Assembly (NCBI RefSeq): GCF_030546645.1
Contig: NZ_JAUOTO010000008.1
Span: 368,606-432,605 of the forward strand
Direction of reading: 5' to 3'
From: Flavitalea plasmicola
GTDB lineage: Bacteria; Bacteroidota; Bacteroidia; Chitinophagales; Chitinophagaceae
DNA length: 64,000 nt
Shown here one piece after another: positions 1 to 9,025 of the stretch (position 1 is the first letter of the stretch; every line of letters begins with the position of its first letter). Both the position numbers and the translations under genes were made by a program. The notes beneath the pieces are model-generated. The model saw only the letters and a list, made by a program, of their open reading frames with translations, searched no databases and was not told the origin of the DNA.

Positions 1-28
1 ACTGCTTATAATTGTGCTCGACTTTCAT
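1..28 (-). CDS. Start of a gene running off the left edge; probable SusD partner
   Basis: Reading the minus strand from 28, an ATG opens a frame giving MKVEHNYKQ before the window ends. It begins 36 bp after the stop of the SusC gene on the same strand, the usual place for a SusD/RagB lipoprotein gene. The short A/T-rich spacer before the ATG is typical of Bacteroidota genes. Only nine residues are visible, so the SusD identity is inferred from position alone. Confidence 0.45.
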
Positions 29-64
29 AATTTTTATTTTTCTGTTTTTACAGTTCCCCGTTAA

Positions 65-3000
65 TTATAAACTAAGTCCCAGGCGTACACCGTAATTTTT
101 GACGCCGGGCCCGTTGAAATAATCTATCCCCTGTCCGTTGGCGGGGCCAGCCAGGCTGGTCTCGGGGTCCACTCCCTTATATTTTGTCCAAAGCAGCGGG
201 TTATTGGCAAAAAGCGTCAGCGACAAGCTTTTCAGATGCAGGTTCTTTAAGACAGACAAGGGCAGCTGGTATCCCAGGCTGGCCTGGCGGATACGGACAA
301 ACCCATCCTCTTCCACGCTGGCTTCAGCCGGCCCGATAAAGCTGCTGGCGACGTTCTGCCAGTAATATTGATTATAGGCGGAAGCTACCGTATTAGGACC
401 GCCGGGTTTCAGTACTTCGGCGCCCGTTGCATCGAAATGCGCAATGTTGCCGTTGTCGTCCAGGTGCCCCGCTACCCCGCGAAAAGTAACAGCCTGGCCC
501 CGATTAGCCGTCTCCCGGGATGTGCCGAAATAGCTCATGGCGCCTCTCGTCCCATTCCATATATGGCCGCCGTGCCTGATGTCCAGCTGAATGCCCAGGT
601 TAAAACCCTTATAAGTGAGGTTGGTGATCATCGAGCCCGTCCAGTCGGGATCGACCTTTGCCAGCACAGCACTCTGGCTGCCGACGATCGGCATGCCATA
701 CCCGGGTCCCGGCCTATCGCTGATCAGCAATGGACTTTTGGGATTGGAAGGGTCACTACGGAGATAGGCGGAACCGTAGATGACGCCGAACGGCTGACCC
801 GGAACTGCGTTGACCGAACCGCTGACAAAACCGGCGATCCCCACCTGGTCTACCCCGGCGGCCAGGGACTTCACCAGGTTGACATTGCGGGCCCAGTTAA
901 AATTCACTTCCCACCGCCAGTCTTGCGATTTGAAGGGGGTTGTATTCAGGGTGATCTCAAGTCCTTTATTAGTGATCACTGCAGCATTCAGCAATTCCGC
1001 CCCAAAGCCGGATGTAAACGCAACAGGCACAGTGAGGATCACATCCGAGGATTTGGAATAATATAATGTTGCATTCAGCGAGACCCTGTTCTTAAAGAAT
1101 CCCAGGTCCGTTCCGAATTCATAGGAATTGGTCTTTTCCGCCTTAAGATCGGGATTACCGATGACAGCGGTCGGAGTTGCGAGCTGGTATCCCGAAACGC
1201 CGGCTACGGGAAACACAATGCCGCTGGTGAATCCATCGTTGACGATCGCCGGGCGATAATAGGTACTCAATCCCTGTGTCGGCGCATCTTTACCCACCTG
1301 CGCAAAAGATCCTCTCAACTTCCCATAATTCAGGATACCATTGGATGTTGCCTGACCAGGCTTGAAAAATTCATAAGCCAGGCTGACGGATGGATAGAAG
1401 AAGCTATTATTTCTGGGTGGCAGCGTAGATGACGTCTCCCTCCGGCCGGTTACGGTAAGAAAAAGCTTGTCCCGGAATGACAGGTGCGCTTCTCCGTAAT
1501 AAGCCGACGTCCGCTTCCTTGAATCGAATTCCTGGGCGGTATAAGACTGAACATTAGCCATATCCAGGAAGTTTGGCAGCGTCAGTCCCGTCCCGCTGGA
1601 GATCTTCGCATGACTCGTTAAGGTAAAATAGTTTTGTCCCACCAATAAAGACCCCGACCAGTCATCGGAAAATGTCTTTTTCATGCTGATGGTGACATCC
1701 GAGTTGTATTGCTGGTTGTAAAAGTCTGACAGGTACACGGCTCCTTGCGCGGCGACATTGGCCCCTATGTCGTATCCGTTCTTATCATTCTGAGAATAAA
1801 CATCCCCTCCCACTTTATAAGACAGGGTCATCCAGTCCAGCAGCTGGTAGCTGGCCTGGGCATATCCGAATGCCCTGATCAGGTCTTCATGAAAAGTGAC
1901 CCGGTTCACGGTCCAGTAAGGATTGTCATATCCGTGCCCGCCCCTGTAATCCCTTTGCGTACCATCGGCCAGCAGATAGGCGGCCGGATTGTTGACGGCG
2001 TCCTTCAGCCCATTTGAATTGTCAAACGTCGGCGGGGTACGCAATAGTCCCAGCATGACGCCGGAGGTATTGGAACCCTGCTGCGCTTTGTCATTCGCAC
2101 TCCTGACAAAATTGATCCCGCCCGAGATGCTTAACCGGCTCGATAAAGCGGATTGCCCGCTTACATTGAACGTAGTCTTATCGTATTTCGATCTGGGAAT
2201 GATCCCGCTCTGGTGCAGGTTACCCAGGGACATCCGGTAAGCGGATTTTCCACTACCGCCCGACAAGGCGATATTGTTGTTAAAGGTCAGTCCCGTTTGA
2301 AAGAATTTATACGGATCATACACCACTGCTTTTGATTTCCTGGTTGGATCCGATGCGCCGACGAGCTGTCCATTCGGGTCGTATTCATCGCGTATCCCGT
2401 CGCGGTATAGGGTGTCGATCCGCGCACCCCAGGAGAGTCTGTTCAATGCTTTGTATATTCCCCCATCTCCCTGCGAATATATATTTTGCCGCTCCGGCAG
2501 TTTGCTGACCTTGTCTACGGAAAAAGAGGAATTGAAAGTGAGGACAGGTCCTTGCCCCGCTCCCCCTTTCTTGGTCGTAATGATCAGGGCCCCGCTGGAT
2601 GCCTGTATTCCATAAAGCGCCGTCGCTGCAGGCCCTTTCAGCAGCGTGACGGACTCGATGTCATTTGGGTTTAGATCTACTCCCCGGTTAGTAGGCTGGA
2701 CACCGCCCAGCAGATTGCCGTTGGGGCCGCCCGCTAAGATCCCGGTGGAAGTGGGATCATAGTTATTAATGGAATTATCGATCGGCACGCCGTCCACGAC
2801 CATCAGCGGCTGATTATTTCCCGTGATGGAAGTCACCCCGCGCAGACGGATATAGGTGCCCGCTCCCGGATCACCCGAGCTATTGATCACCGTAAGGCCG
2901 CTGGCCTTCCCATTCAACTCGCTCAATGGATTACCCGTTCCGGTATTGTTCAGCTGATCCGCATTGATCGTCTGCGTGGCGGAGCCAAGTTCCCGCTTCT

Positions 3001-3337
3001 CCCGGCTGATGCCGATGGCAGTTACCACCACTTCATTCATTACGCGTCCACTGGCAGACAATGTAATAGTCAGCGAAGCTCCGTTGACAGCCCTTACCTC
3101 CCGGGGCGAATAACCGACGGCGCTGACCACCAGCACCCCTTCCCGCGGAAGCTTTAACCGGAAGCTCCCATCTGCGCCGGCACTGACACCAGCTTTTATT
3201 CCTTTGATCTTCAGCGTGGCTCCGGATAATGGGTTTCCGGCAGAATCAACGACCTTGCCGGTCACTTCCTGCGCCTGTACTTTTATTGCAATCGAAAGTA
3301 AAAGGCAGCACAGCGGTAGTAATAAGAACTTTCTCAT
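65..3337 (-). CDS. SusC/RagA-family TonB-linked outer-membrane protein
   Basis: This 1090-residue protein has the SusC layout. A signal peptide (about residues 1-22, ending VQAQ) is followed by a carboxypeptidase-regulatory-like domain (about 24-95, VTGKVVDSAGNPLSGATLKI), a TonB box region (NEVVVTAIGIS), a plug carrying the family motif LKGPAATALYGIQASSGALI, and a long beta-barrel. SusC proteins import glycans or peptides across the outer membrane with a SusD lipoprotein lid, powered by TonB. The ATG at 3337 gives a clean signal peptide. The SusD partner probably starts at position 28. No hydrolase is visible, so the substrate cannot be named. A perfect inverted repeat sits just before the start codon. 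Confidence 0.93.
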   Translation of the reverse strand: MRKFLLLPLCCLLLSIAIKVQAQEVTGKVVDSAGNPLSGATLKIKGIKAGVSAGADGSFRLKLPREGVLVVSAVGYSPREVRAVNGASLTITLSASGRVMNEVVVTAIGISREKRELGSATQTINADQLNNTGTGNPLSELNGKASGLTVINSSGDPGAGTYIRLRGVTSITGNNQPLMVVDGVPIDNSINNYDPTSTGILAGGPNGNLLGGVQPTNRGVDLNPNDIESVTLLKGPAATALYGIQASSGALIITTKKGGAGQGPVLTFNSSFSVDKVSKLPERQNIYSQGDGGIYKALNRLSWGARIDTLYRDGIRDEYDPNGQLVGASDPTRKSKAVVYDPYKFFQTGLTFNNNIALSGGSGKSAYRMSLGNLHQSGIIPRSKYDKTTFNVSGQSALSSRLSISGGINFVRSANDKAQQGSNTSGVMLGLLRTPPTFDNSNGLKDAVNNPAAYLLADGTQRDYRGGHGYDNPYWTVNRVTFHEDLIRAFGYAQASYQLLDWMTLSYKVGGDVYSQNDKNGYDIGANVAAQGAVYLSDFYNQQYNSDVTISMKKTFSDDWSGSLLVGQNYFTLTSHAKISSGTGLTLPNFLDMANVQSYTAQEFDSRKRTSAYYGEAHLSFRDKLFLTVTGRRETSSTLPPRNNSFFYPSVSLAYEFFKPGQATSNGILNYGKLRGSFAQVGKDAPTQGLSTYYRPAIVNDGFTSGIVFPVAGVSGYQLATPTAVIGNPDLKAEKTNSYEFGTDLGFFKNRVSLNATLYYSKSSDVILTVPVAFTSGFGAELLNAAVITNKGLEITLNTTPFKSQDWRWEVNFNWARNVNLVKSLAAGVDQVGIAGFVSGSVNAVPGQPFGVIYGSAYLRSDPSNPKSPLLISDRPGPGYGMPIVGSQSAVLAKVDPDWTGSMITNLTYKGFNLGIQLDIRHGGHIWNGTRGAMSYFGTSRETANRGQAVTFRGVAGHLDDNGNIAHFDATGAEVLKPGGPNTVASAYNQYYWQNVASSFIGPAEASVEEDGFVRIRQASLGYQLPLSVLKNLHLKSLSLTLFANNPLLWTKYKGVDPETSLAGPANGQGIDYFNGPGVKNYGVRLGLSL

Positions 3338-3339
3338 GA

Positions 3340-3372
3340 CTGCTAATTTTGATTAGAAATGGAAATTAGCAG
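3340..3372 (-). promoter_or_regulatory. 10-bp perfect inverted repeat abutting the SusC start codon
   Basis: CTGCTAATTT (3340-3349) and AAATTAGCAG (3363-3372) are perfect reverse complements separated by 13 bases. On the minus strand the repeat ends two bases before the SusC ATG. It could form an RNA hairpin over the ribosome-binding region, or be a dyad protein-binding site. The function is inference; the symmetry is directly visible. Confidence 0.5.
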
Positions 3373-3600
3373 ATTATCATAGCCACGATGAGCTCAATTA
3401 CCGAAGCGCCTTACTCAATATTCGAAAGGTTGTCTTTGAAATACCAACGGCTGATCACTCGAATAATCGCCAGATCCTTAGAAATACAACAACCACAGAA
3501 CCATAAATGACAATCGGGAAAAGCAAACAGACACCCCCCGGCAAACAAAAATTTAACCCTGGAAAATACCTATATTGCGAATAACCATACACTGTTTATT

Positions 3601-4218
3601 TTGCCGCCGCCCCACTACAACAAAACGCCTCTCGTCCGGATCCCCGATGAAGCCAATTTAGTACGTCTCGCTGCCGATGGCGACCAGATGGCCTACGGCC
3701 GGCTGTATACCTATTATTATCCCCAGCTATATTCCTCACTCGCCTTCATAGCACAATCCCACGAAGATACCCAGGAGATCATCCATGAGACGTTCCTGAA
3801 GATCTGGAAGGCCAAAGAGTCCCTGCTTCTTATCCGGTCATTCGAAGACTATGCATATACGCTGGCTAAAAACCTTCTTTTCAATCAATTAAAAAGAAAA
3901 AAGATCAATCAGCGGATCATCCGATCCCTCTCCGATCACACGATAAGGAATGCCGGTACTTCCCCCGACCAGGACTACTTATATAAACAATATTATCAAA
4001 CAGCCGTCAATGCCATCAACCAGCTTTCTGCACAAAAACACAGGATATTTGTCCTGCGCACCCAGGAAGGTATGGCCCTGGGGGATATCGCCCATGAAAT
4101 GGGAATCAGCGTTTCAGCCGTAAAAAAACATCTCTATGCAGCGCTTCAATCGGTGAAAGAAGCCCTTCAAAAAAATACGGGCGATACACTCATCCTGCTC
4201 CTATTATTTTTTCTTTAA
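3601..4218 (+). CDS. ECF-type RNA polymerase sigma factor (sigma-70 family)
   Basis: This 205-residue protein has a sigma-70 region 2 (about residues 25-95, including EDTQEIIHETFLKIW) and a region 4 helix-turn-helix (about 135-190, including MALGDIAHEMGISVSAVKKH). It ends in the hydrophobic tail common in Bacteroidota ECF factors (LILLLLFFL). It should direct RNA polymerase to the downstream genes and be held by the FecR-like anti-sigma factor encoded 60 bp further on. The frame opens with TTG at 3601; the next in-frame ATG at 3688 falls inside region 2, so the TTG or a nearby non-ATG start is preferred, without certainty. The triad sigma, FecR, STN-SusC is a classic trans-envelope signalling set. 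Confidence 0.9.
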   Translation: MPPPHYNKTPLVRIPDEANLVRLAADGDQMAYGRLYTYYYPQLYSSLAFIAQSHEDTQEIIHETFLKIWKAKESLLLIRSFEDYAYTLAKNLLFNQLKRKKINQRIIRSLSDHTIRNAGTSPDQDYLYKQYYQTAVNAINQLSAQKHRIFVLRTQEGMALGDIAHEMGISVSAVKKHLYAALQSVKEALQKNTGDTLILLLLFFL

Positions 4219-4278
4219 AAAAAACGTCGTTCCCGGTGTCCGTTTTATTTCCTCAATTGTCAGATATAAGTCGAATAT

Positions 4279-5472
4279 ATGGAAGATGAAAAGATCATAG
4301 CACTGATGGAAGGTTATGCTGCCGGCACACTTTCCGGGGAAGAAGCAATCGCCTTCTTTCAATGGTATAGCCAAGCCGGTCTGGAAGAATTTCACCGGGT
4401 ATATTCCCTAAGCAGCATTTTACCAGGCGCCTTTCCCGAAACCGCGGAGATGCCGGAAGATTTCAGACTGCAACTGGAACAGGCCATCCGGGGTCACTCG
4501 GAGAATGGGACCATCCCGTTATTTCGCCGGCACTGGCTGGGATGGGCTGCAGCCATTCTCTTATTGATAAGCGTTGGGGGATACTTATTTTATCACAGCG
4601 AGCGACCAACCCCGGTAGACAATACAAATAATAATATTGCCCATTCGTCATCCAACGATGTAGCGCCGGGTATGACAAAAGCCGTATTGACGCTTGCGGA
4701 CGGCTCCCGGGTCACCATCGACAGCGCCCGGTCTGGTCAATTGGCCGTTCAGGGCAGAACGACAGTTCAACACGAACATGGCGCCATTACCTATAACAGT
4801 ATCACTCCGTCGAAAATACAAACCAACGTCAAGGCGCTGCTTTATAACACGCTCACCACCAACCGGGGCGAGCAATCTCCTCCCCTCACCTTATCCGATG
4901 GTACGAAAGTCTGGCTCAATGCCTTATCCTCCATTCGCTTCCCTGTGGCCTTTACAGGCAGCTCCAGGGATGTAGCCATCACAGGGGAAGCCTTTTTTGA
5001 GATCGCAAAGAACCCATCTATGCCCTTCCATGTAACAACGAAGGAGATAGACGTGGAAGTGCTGGGTACGCAATTCAATATCAATGCCTATCCCGGCGAA
5101 CCTGACATCAGGACCACTCTATTGGAAGGGAGTGTAAGAATTGTCAGCGGTCCATCCCACAGCCTGATCCTGGAGCCAGGCCAGCAAGCCCGGGTGCAGG
5201 ATGGGATCAGCCTGGTCAAAAACCCGGATATAGATCAGGCCCTGGCCTGGAAGAGAGGAATATTCGATTTTGACCACGCCAATCTGCAAACGGTGCTGAG
5301 GCAATTGGCCAGGTGGTATGACATCGAAGTAAAATTTGATGGCAATGTACCAGTCAGGTCCTTTCATGGCAAGATTACCAGGGACCTGAACCTCTCCCAG
5401 GTGATCCAGTTATTACAGGACGTGGATGTCAAATTCCATATCGAAGGAAAAACATTGACTGTAACACAGTAA
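4279..5472 (+). CDS. FecR-family anti-sigma factor
   Basis: This 397-residue protein has a short cytoplasmic N-terminal region (about 1-85), one transmembrane helix (about 87-105, WLGWAAAILLLISVGGYLF), a periplasmic FecR domain (about 185-290, with LSDGTKVWLNALSSIRFP and VLGTQFNINAY), and a C-terminal DUF4974-type domain (about 325-397, FDFDHANLQTVLRQLARWY). FecR proteins sit in the inner membrane, hold the cognate ECF sigma factor, and release it when the outer-membrane receptor signals through its STN domain. The gene lies between the sigma factor and the STN-bearing SusC on the same strand. Confidence 0.92.
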   Translation: MEDEKIIALMEGYAAGTLSGEEAIAFFQWYSQAGLEEFHRVYSLSSILPGAFPETAEMPEDFRLQLEQAIRGHSENGTIPLFRRHWLGWAAAILLLISVGGYLFYHSERPTPVDNTNNNIAHSSSNDVAPGMTKAVLTLADGSRVTIDSARSGQLAVQGRTTVQHEHGAITYNSITPSKIQTNVKALLYNTLTTNRGEQSPPLTLSDGTKVWLNALSSIRFPVAFTGSSRDVAITGEAFFEIAKNPSMPFHVTTKEIDVEVLGTQFNINAYPGEPDIRTTLLEGSVRIVSGPSHSLILEPGQQARVQDGISLVKNPDIDQALAWKRGIFDFDHANLQTVLRQLARWYDIEVKFDGNVPVRSFHGKITRDLNLSQVIQLLQDVDVKFHIEGKTLTVTQ

Positions 5473-5598
5473 TCACTTTTCATAGGTACCTAAACAAAAC
5501 CGGAAGTGTTGGAAGCACTCCCGGCGGAGTCTGGGCAACCGTTCACAAACAAAGTCCCGGCAGGACTGCTTATTCAATCACCCAAACACTGCAAATTT

Positions 5599-8500
5599 AT
5601 GCATTTTAAGGCTCTTTTTAGCCGGCCAGCCTGGAAGAGGCGCTACGGCTTCAAACCAACTCTGCTAGCAATGCGACTTACATCCATCTTACTTCTGGGC
5701 GCCTGTCTGCAAGTGTCCGCCCGCGTGCATTCTCAAACCGTCAGCTTTTCCGGGCGGAATGTGCCACTTGAGAAGATCTTCGCCGCCGTGGAGAAACAAA
5801 CGGGGTATGTATTTTTCTTCGATGAGGCGATCCTGAAGGATGCCCGCCCCGTCACCATCCGGGCGGAAAATTATTCCCTGCCCTTGTTCCTGAACTGCGT
5901 GCTCAACGGGCAACCGTTCAAATTCTCCTTTCAAAACAAAACCATCGTCATATCCCGCACCAGCCAGCCCAACCCGGCCCCTGCCCCACCCGCAACAGAC
6001 ACGTCGGCCCGTCCACCCAGCCCGGAGCTCTTACACGGTGTGGTAACGGATAAAAATCTTATCCCCCTTTCCGGGGCGTCCATTATTATTGTCGGAACAG
6101 GTAAGAGCACCCTCACCGATGGCCACGGGGCATTCAGCATTCCTGCTTCCGCCAGGAAAAGTAAACTGATAGTCAGTTACGTCGGCTACACCAACCGGCA
6201 GATCACCCTGTCGGGTAAGGAAGAGGAATTATATATCCAGCTTACGGTAGCCATCAATACCATGGATGAAGAGGTCGTACAGGGCTATGGAAAAACGAGC
6301 CGGCGTCTGTCCGTAGCAAACATCATCCAGGTATCAGGAGAGGATATTCAAAAACAGCCTGTGATGAACCCCCTCCTGGCCCTCAATGGAAGGGTTCCCG
6401 GAATGTTGGTAACACCCACTTCAGGTTACGTCAGCGCCCCCGTCAAAGTGGAGATAAGAGGTAGGAACACCCTTGATCCAAACCAGGTATCCGATCCGCT
6501 GTACGTGATCGACGGAGTCCCCCTCACCATCCTCGACCTGACCAACACCTCTTTTCTCAAAAGCAGCTATACCAACGGATCCACCGGGTTTATCCAGGCA
6601 GGCCTCTTTTCCAATACCAGGGGGCAAAGCCCGCTGTTCAGCATCAACCCTGCAGATATCGAAAGTGTGACGGTATTGAAGGACGCCGCAGCCACAGCTA
6701 TTTATGGCTCCAGGGGAGCCAACGGGGTGATCCTCATCACCACTAAAAAAGCGCAGCCGGGTGCAACCTCCCTGCAAATGTCCGTCCAGCAGTCCACCAG
6801 CAGCGTTCCCAGACACTGGAAAATGCTGAACACCCCCCAATACCTGCAAATGCGCCGGGAAGCCCTGAAGAATGACGGCCTGCCCCTCACAGCCGCCAAC
6901 GCTCCCGACCTCGTCAACTGGGATACCACCCGCTATACAGACTGGCAGAAGAAAATATGGGGTGTCGCAAAGAGCACCAACGCATCCATCAGCCTCTCGG
7001 GCGGCGATCGCATCACCTCCTTTATTGTTAGTGCGGGCTATAACCGAAGCCAGGATATCACCACCCTCAAAGGCACCAACCAGCGGATCAGCCTATCCTC
7101 AGGCCTGATCCACCATAGCCTCGACCAGCGACTGACTGTTGATCTCAGGGCCACCTACGGATATACGTATGTAGATGCCATTACCATGCCCGGCCTGTCA
7201 ACCTTGGCGCCCAATACCCCACCCATCTTCGATGACAAAGGCAACCTGAACTATAAAGATTGGAACGAAGCCGGGGTCGGCGATAAGTTTCTTTTTGCCG
7301 GCATCCTGCAGCCTACCAGCGCCAGCAGCCATTTTCTCAACGGGGGCCTGAACGTAAATTACATCCTGGCAAAGGGATTGAAACTGGGTATCCAGGGTGG
7401 CTTCAACCATGCGACAACGACGAGCGCTAATTATACTACCATCGCCTCCCAAAACCCCCTTCTCCATCCGATGGGGTTTGCCGGTTTTGGCAACTCCGCC
7501 GCCAGCAACTGGAACATCGAGCCGCAGCTGAACTATGCTTTCTACATCGGGAATGGCAAGCTCGATTGCATGGCAGGAGGTTCTATGCAAGGCACCATTT
7601 CCCGGGGCACCACCATCGGAGCATTTGGATATACCAATGACGCGCTGCTGCATTCCCCTTCCAACGCCATGGGCTCATCTTCCTCGTCAAATGAAGCGCA
7701 AACAAAATTTGCCAATATACACGGTCGCATCAATTATAACTGGGAGAACAAATATATCCTTGAACTGTCCGGCAACCGGGACGGGTCTTCCAATTTCGGG
7801 CCAGGCAGGCAATATGGGAATTTCTGGGCCATCGGCGGAGCCTGGATCGCCTCGGAAGAACCATGGATGAAACGCGTATTACCTTCCTGGTGGAGTTTCT
7901 TCAAGCTCAATGCCAGTTATGGCATTACAGGCCATAATGGCGGTGGCGCTTATCAATACCTCTCCCAGTGGTCAACCCCTGCCGCCTACCTCGGTTCTCC
8001 CCCGTACAACGGTATTGTTCCCCTTGTCCCCGTACATGCCGTGAACCAGGATTACCAATGGCAGTCCAATCGAAAAATAAATACGGACATTACCCTGGGC
8101 TTCCTGAAAGACAGGATCAATCTCACCGTCACTTACTACAGAGACCGCTGTAACAATCAGCTGGTGGGCATGCCTACTCCCGCATTCACCGGCTTCACCA
8201 GCGTCACCGCCAACTCCCCCGCCAATGTACAGAACACAGGATGGGAAGGGATTGTCAAAGCAAAAGTGGTTGCCTCTAAAAACTTTTCCTGGTCCGTCGA
8301 TTTCAACATCGGGATCAACCGGAATAAACTGCTGAGCTATCCCGACTTCGAGTTCTCTCCCTATTACACTACCTATAAAATAGGAAAGTCGATCAACGCC
8401 ATTTATGTACTCCACTATCTGGGCATCAATCCCCTGAACGGGCAGCCCGGCTACGCTGATTATAATCACGACGGCACGATCAGCACCAACGCCAATGTCC

Positions 8501-9015
8501 CGGCTGCCACTGGCAATGACGACCGGTATATAGCCATCGATATTACCCCGCGCTACAGTGGAGGGATCAACAGCATGTTGACGTACAAGCGATGCATGCT
8601 GACTTTGTTCTTTAATTTCAAAAAGCAATTGGGTCAGATACCCTTCACGGATGTCCCCGGCAACATGGGAAATATACCAGCCGATGTTTTCAATGACCAC
8701 TGGCAAAAGCCGGGCGATCAGTCCAGGTATCCCAGGTTTTCAACCGTGGGGTCGCAAAATGACAGTTATCTCACCGCATCAGACGGAGCCTACACCGATG
8801 CATCCTACCTACGGCTGAATAACCTGGTCTTTTCTTACTCATTGCCGGAAAATATCTGTAAGAAGGCGCATATGCAGGGAGTGAACCTCTCCGTCAACAT
8901 GTCGAATGTCTTTACCATCACCAGCTATAAAGGCATTGACCCCGAAGTCACAACATCATTCGGGTACCTGCCGTCACCCAGGATCATCGCCGGCAGCATC
9001 TCACTTAATTTTTAA
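5599..9015 (+). CDS. SusC-family TonB-dependent transducer with N-terminal STN domain
   Basis: The ATG at 5599 gives 1138 residues; the frame stays open upstream to a TTG at 5506, but the 5599 start yields the long N-terminal region and hydrophobic signal (MRLTSILLLGACLQVSA) usual for this class. An STN (secretin/TonB N-terminal) domain follows (about residues 45-110, NVPLEKIFAAVEKQTGYVFF), then a carboxypeptidase-regulatory-like domain (about 146-225), a TonB box variant (EEVVQGYGKTS), the SusC motif LKDAAATAIYGSRGANGVIL and the barrel. The STN domain is the part that contacts FecR. This receptor therefore probably both imports a ligand and switches on its own operon. SusD follows directly. 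Confidence 0.94.
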   Translation: MHFKALFSRPAWKRRYGFKPTLLAMRLTSILLLGACLQVSARVHSQTVSFSGRNVPLEKIFAAVEKQTGYVFFFDEAILKDARPVTIRAENYSLPLFLNCVLNGQPFKFSFQNKTIVISRTSQPNPAPAPPATDTSARPPSPELLHGVVTDKNLIPLSGASIIIVGTGKSTLTDGHGAFSIPASARKSKLIVSYVGYTNRQITLSGKEEELYIQLTVAINTMDEEVVQGYGKTSRRLSVANIIQVSGEDIQKQPVMNPLLALNGRVPGMLVTPTSGYVSAPVKVEIRGRNTLDPNQVSDPLYVIDGVPLTILDLTNTSFLKSSYTNGSTGFIQAGLFSNTRGQSPLFSINPADIESVTVLKDAAATAIYGSRGANGVILITTKKAQPGATSLQMSVQQSTSSVPRHWKMLNTPQYLQMRREALKNDGLPLTAANAPDLVNWDTTRYTDWQKKIWGVAKSTNASISLSGGDRITSFIVSAGYNRSQDITTLKGTNQRISLSSGLIHHSLDQRLTVDLRATYGYTYVDAITMPGLSTLAPNTPPIFDDKGNLNYKDWNEAGVGDKFLFAGILQPTSASSHFLNGGLNVNYILAKGLKLGIQGGFNHATTTSANYTTIASQNPLLHPMGFAGFGNSAASNWNIEPQLNYAFYIGNGKLDCMAGGSMQGTISRGTTIGAFGYTNDALLHSPSNAMGSSSSSNEAQTKFANIHGRINYNWENKYILELSGNRDGSSNFGPGRQYGNFWAIGGAWIASEEPWMKRVLPSWWSFFKLNASYGITGHNGGGAYQYLSQWSTPAAYLGSPPYNGIVPLVPVHAVNQDYQWQSNRKINTDITLGFLKDRINLTVTYYRDRCNNQLVGMPTPAFTGFTSVTANSPANVQNTGWEGIVKAKVVASKNFSWSVDFNIGINRNKLLSYPDFEFSPYYTTYKIGKSINAIYVLHYLGINPLNGQPGYADYNHDGTISTNANVPAATGNDDRYIAIDITPRYSGGINSMLTYKRCMLTLFFNFKKQLGQIPFTDVPGNMGNIPADVFNDHWQKPGDQSRYPRFSTVGSQNDSYLTASDGAYTDASYLRLNNLVFSYSLPENICKKAHMQGVNLSVNMSNVFTITSYKGIDPEVTTSFGYLPSPRIIAGSISLNF

Positions 9016-9025
9016 TTCTTCTACC

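Noticed and set aside
3528..3541. CAGACACCCCCCGG, also present inverted at 41992-42005, both in gaps upstream of regulatory or SusC genes
   Set aside because: A 14-bp match between two places in 64 kb is expected by chance several times, and the C-run lowers its information. Orientation relative to the nearest SusC genes also differs.
5506..5598. Upstream extension of the STN-SusC frame from the TTG at 5506
   Set aside because: The ATG at 5599 gives the N-terminal layout usual for this class; the extra 31 residues show no feature.
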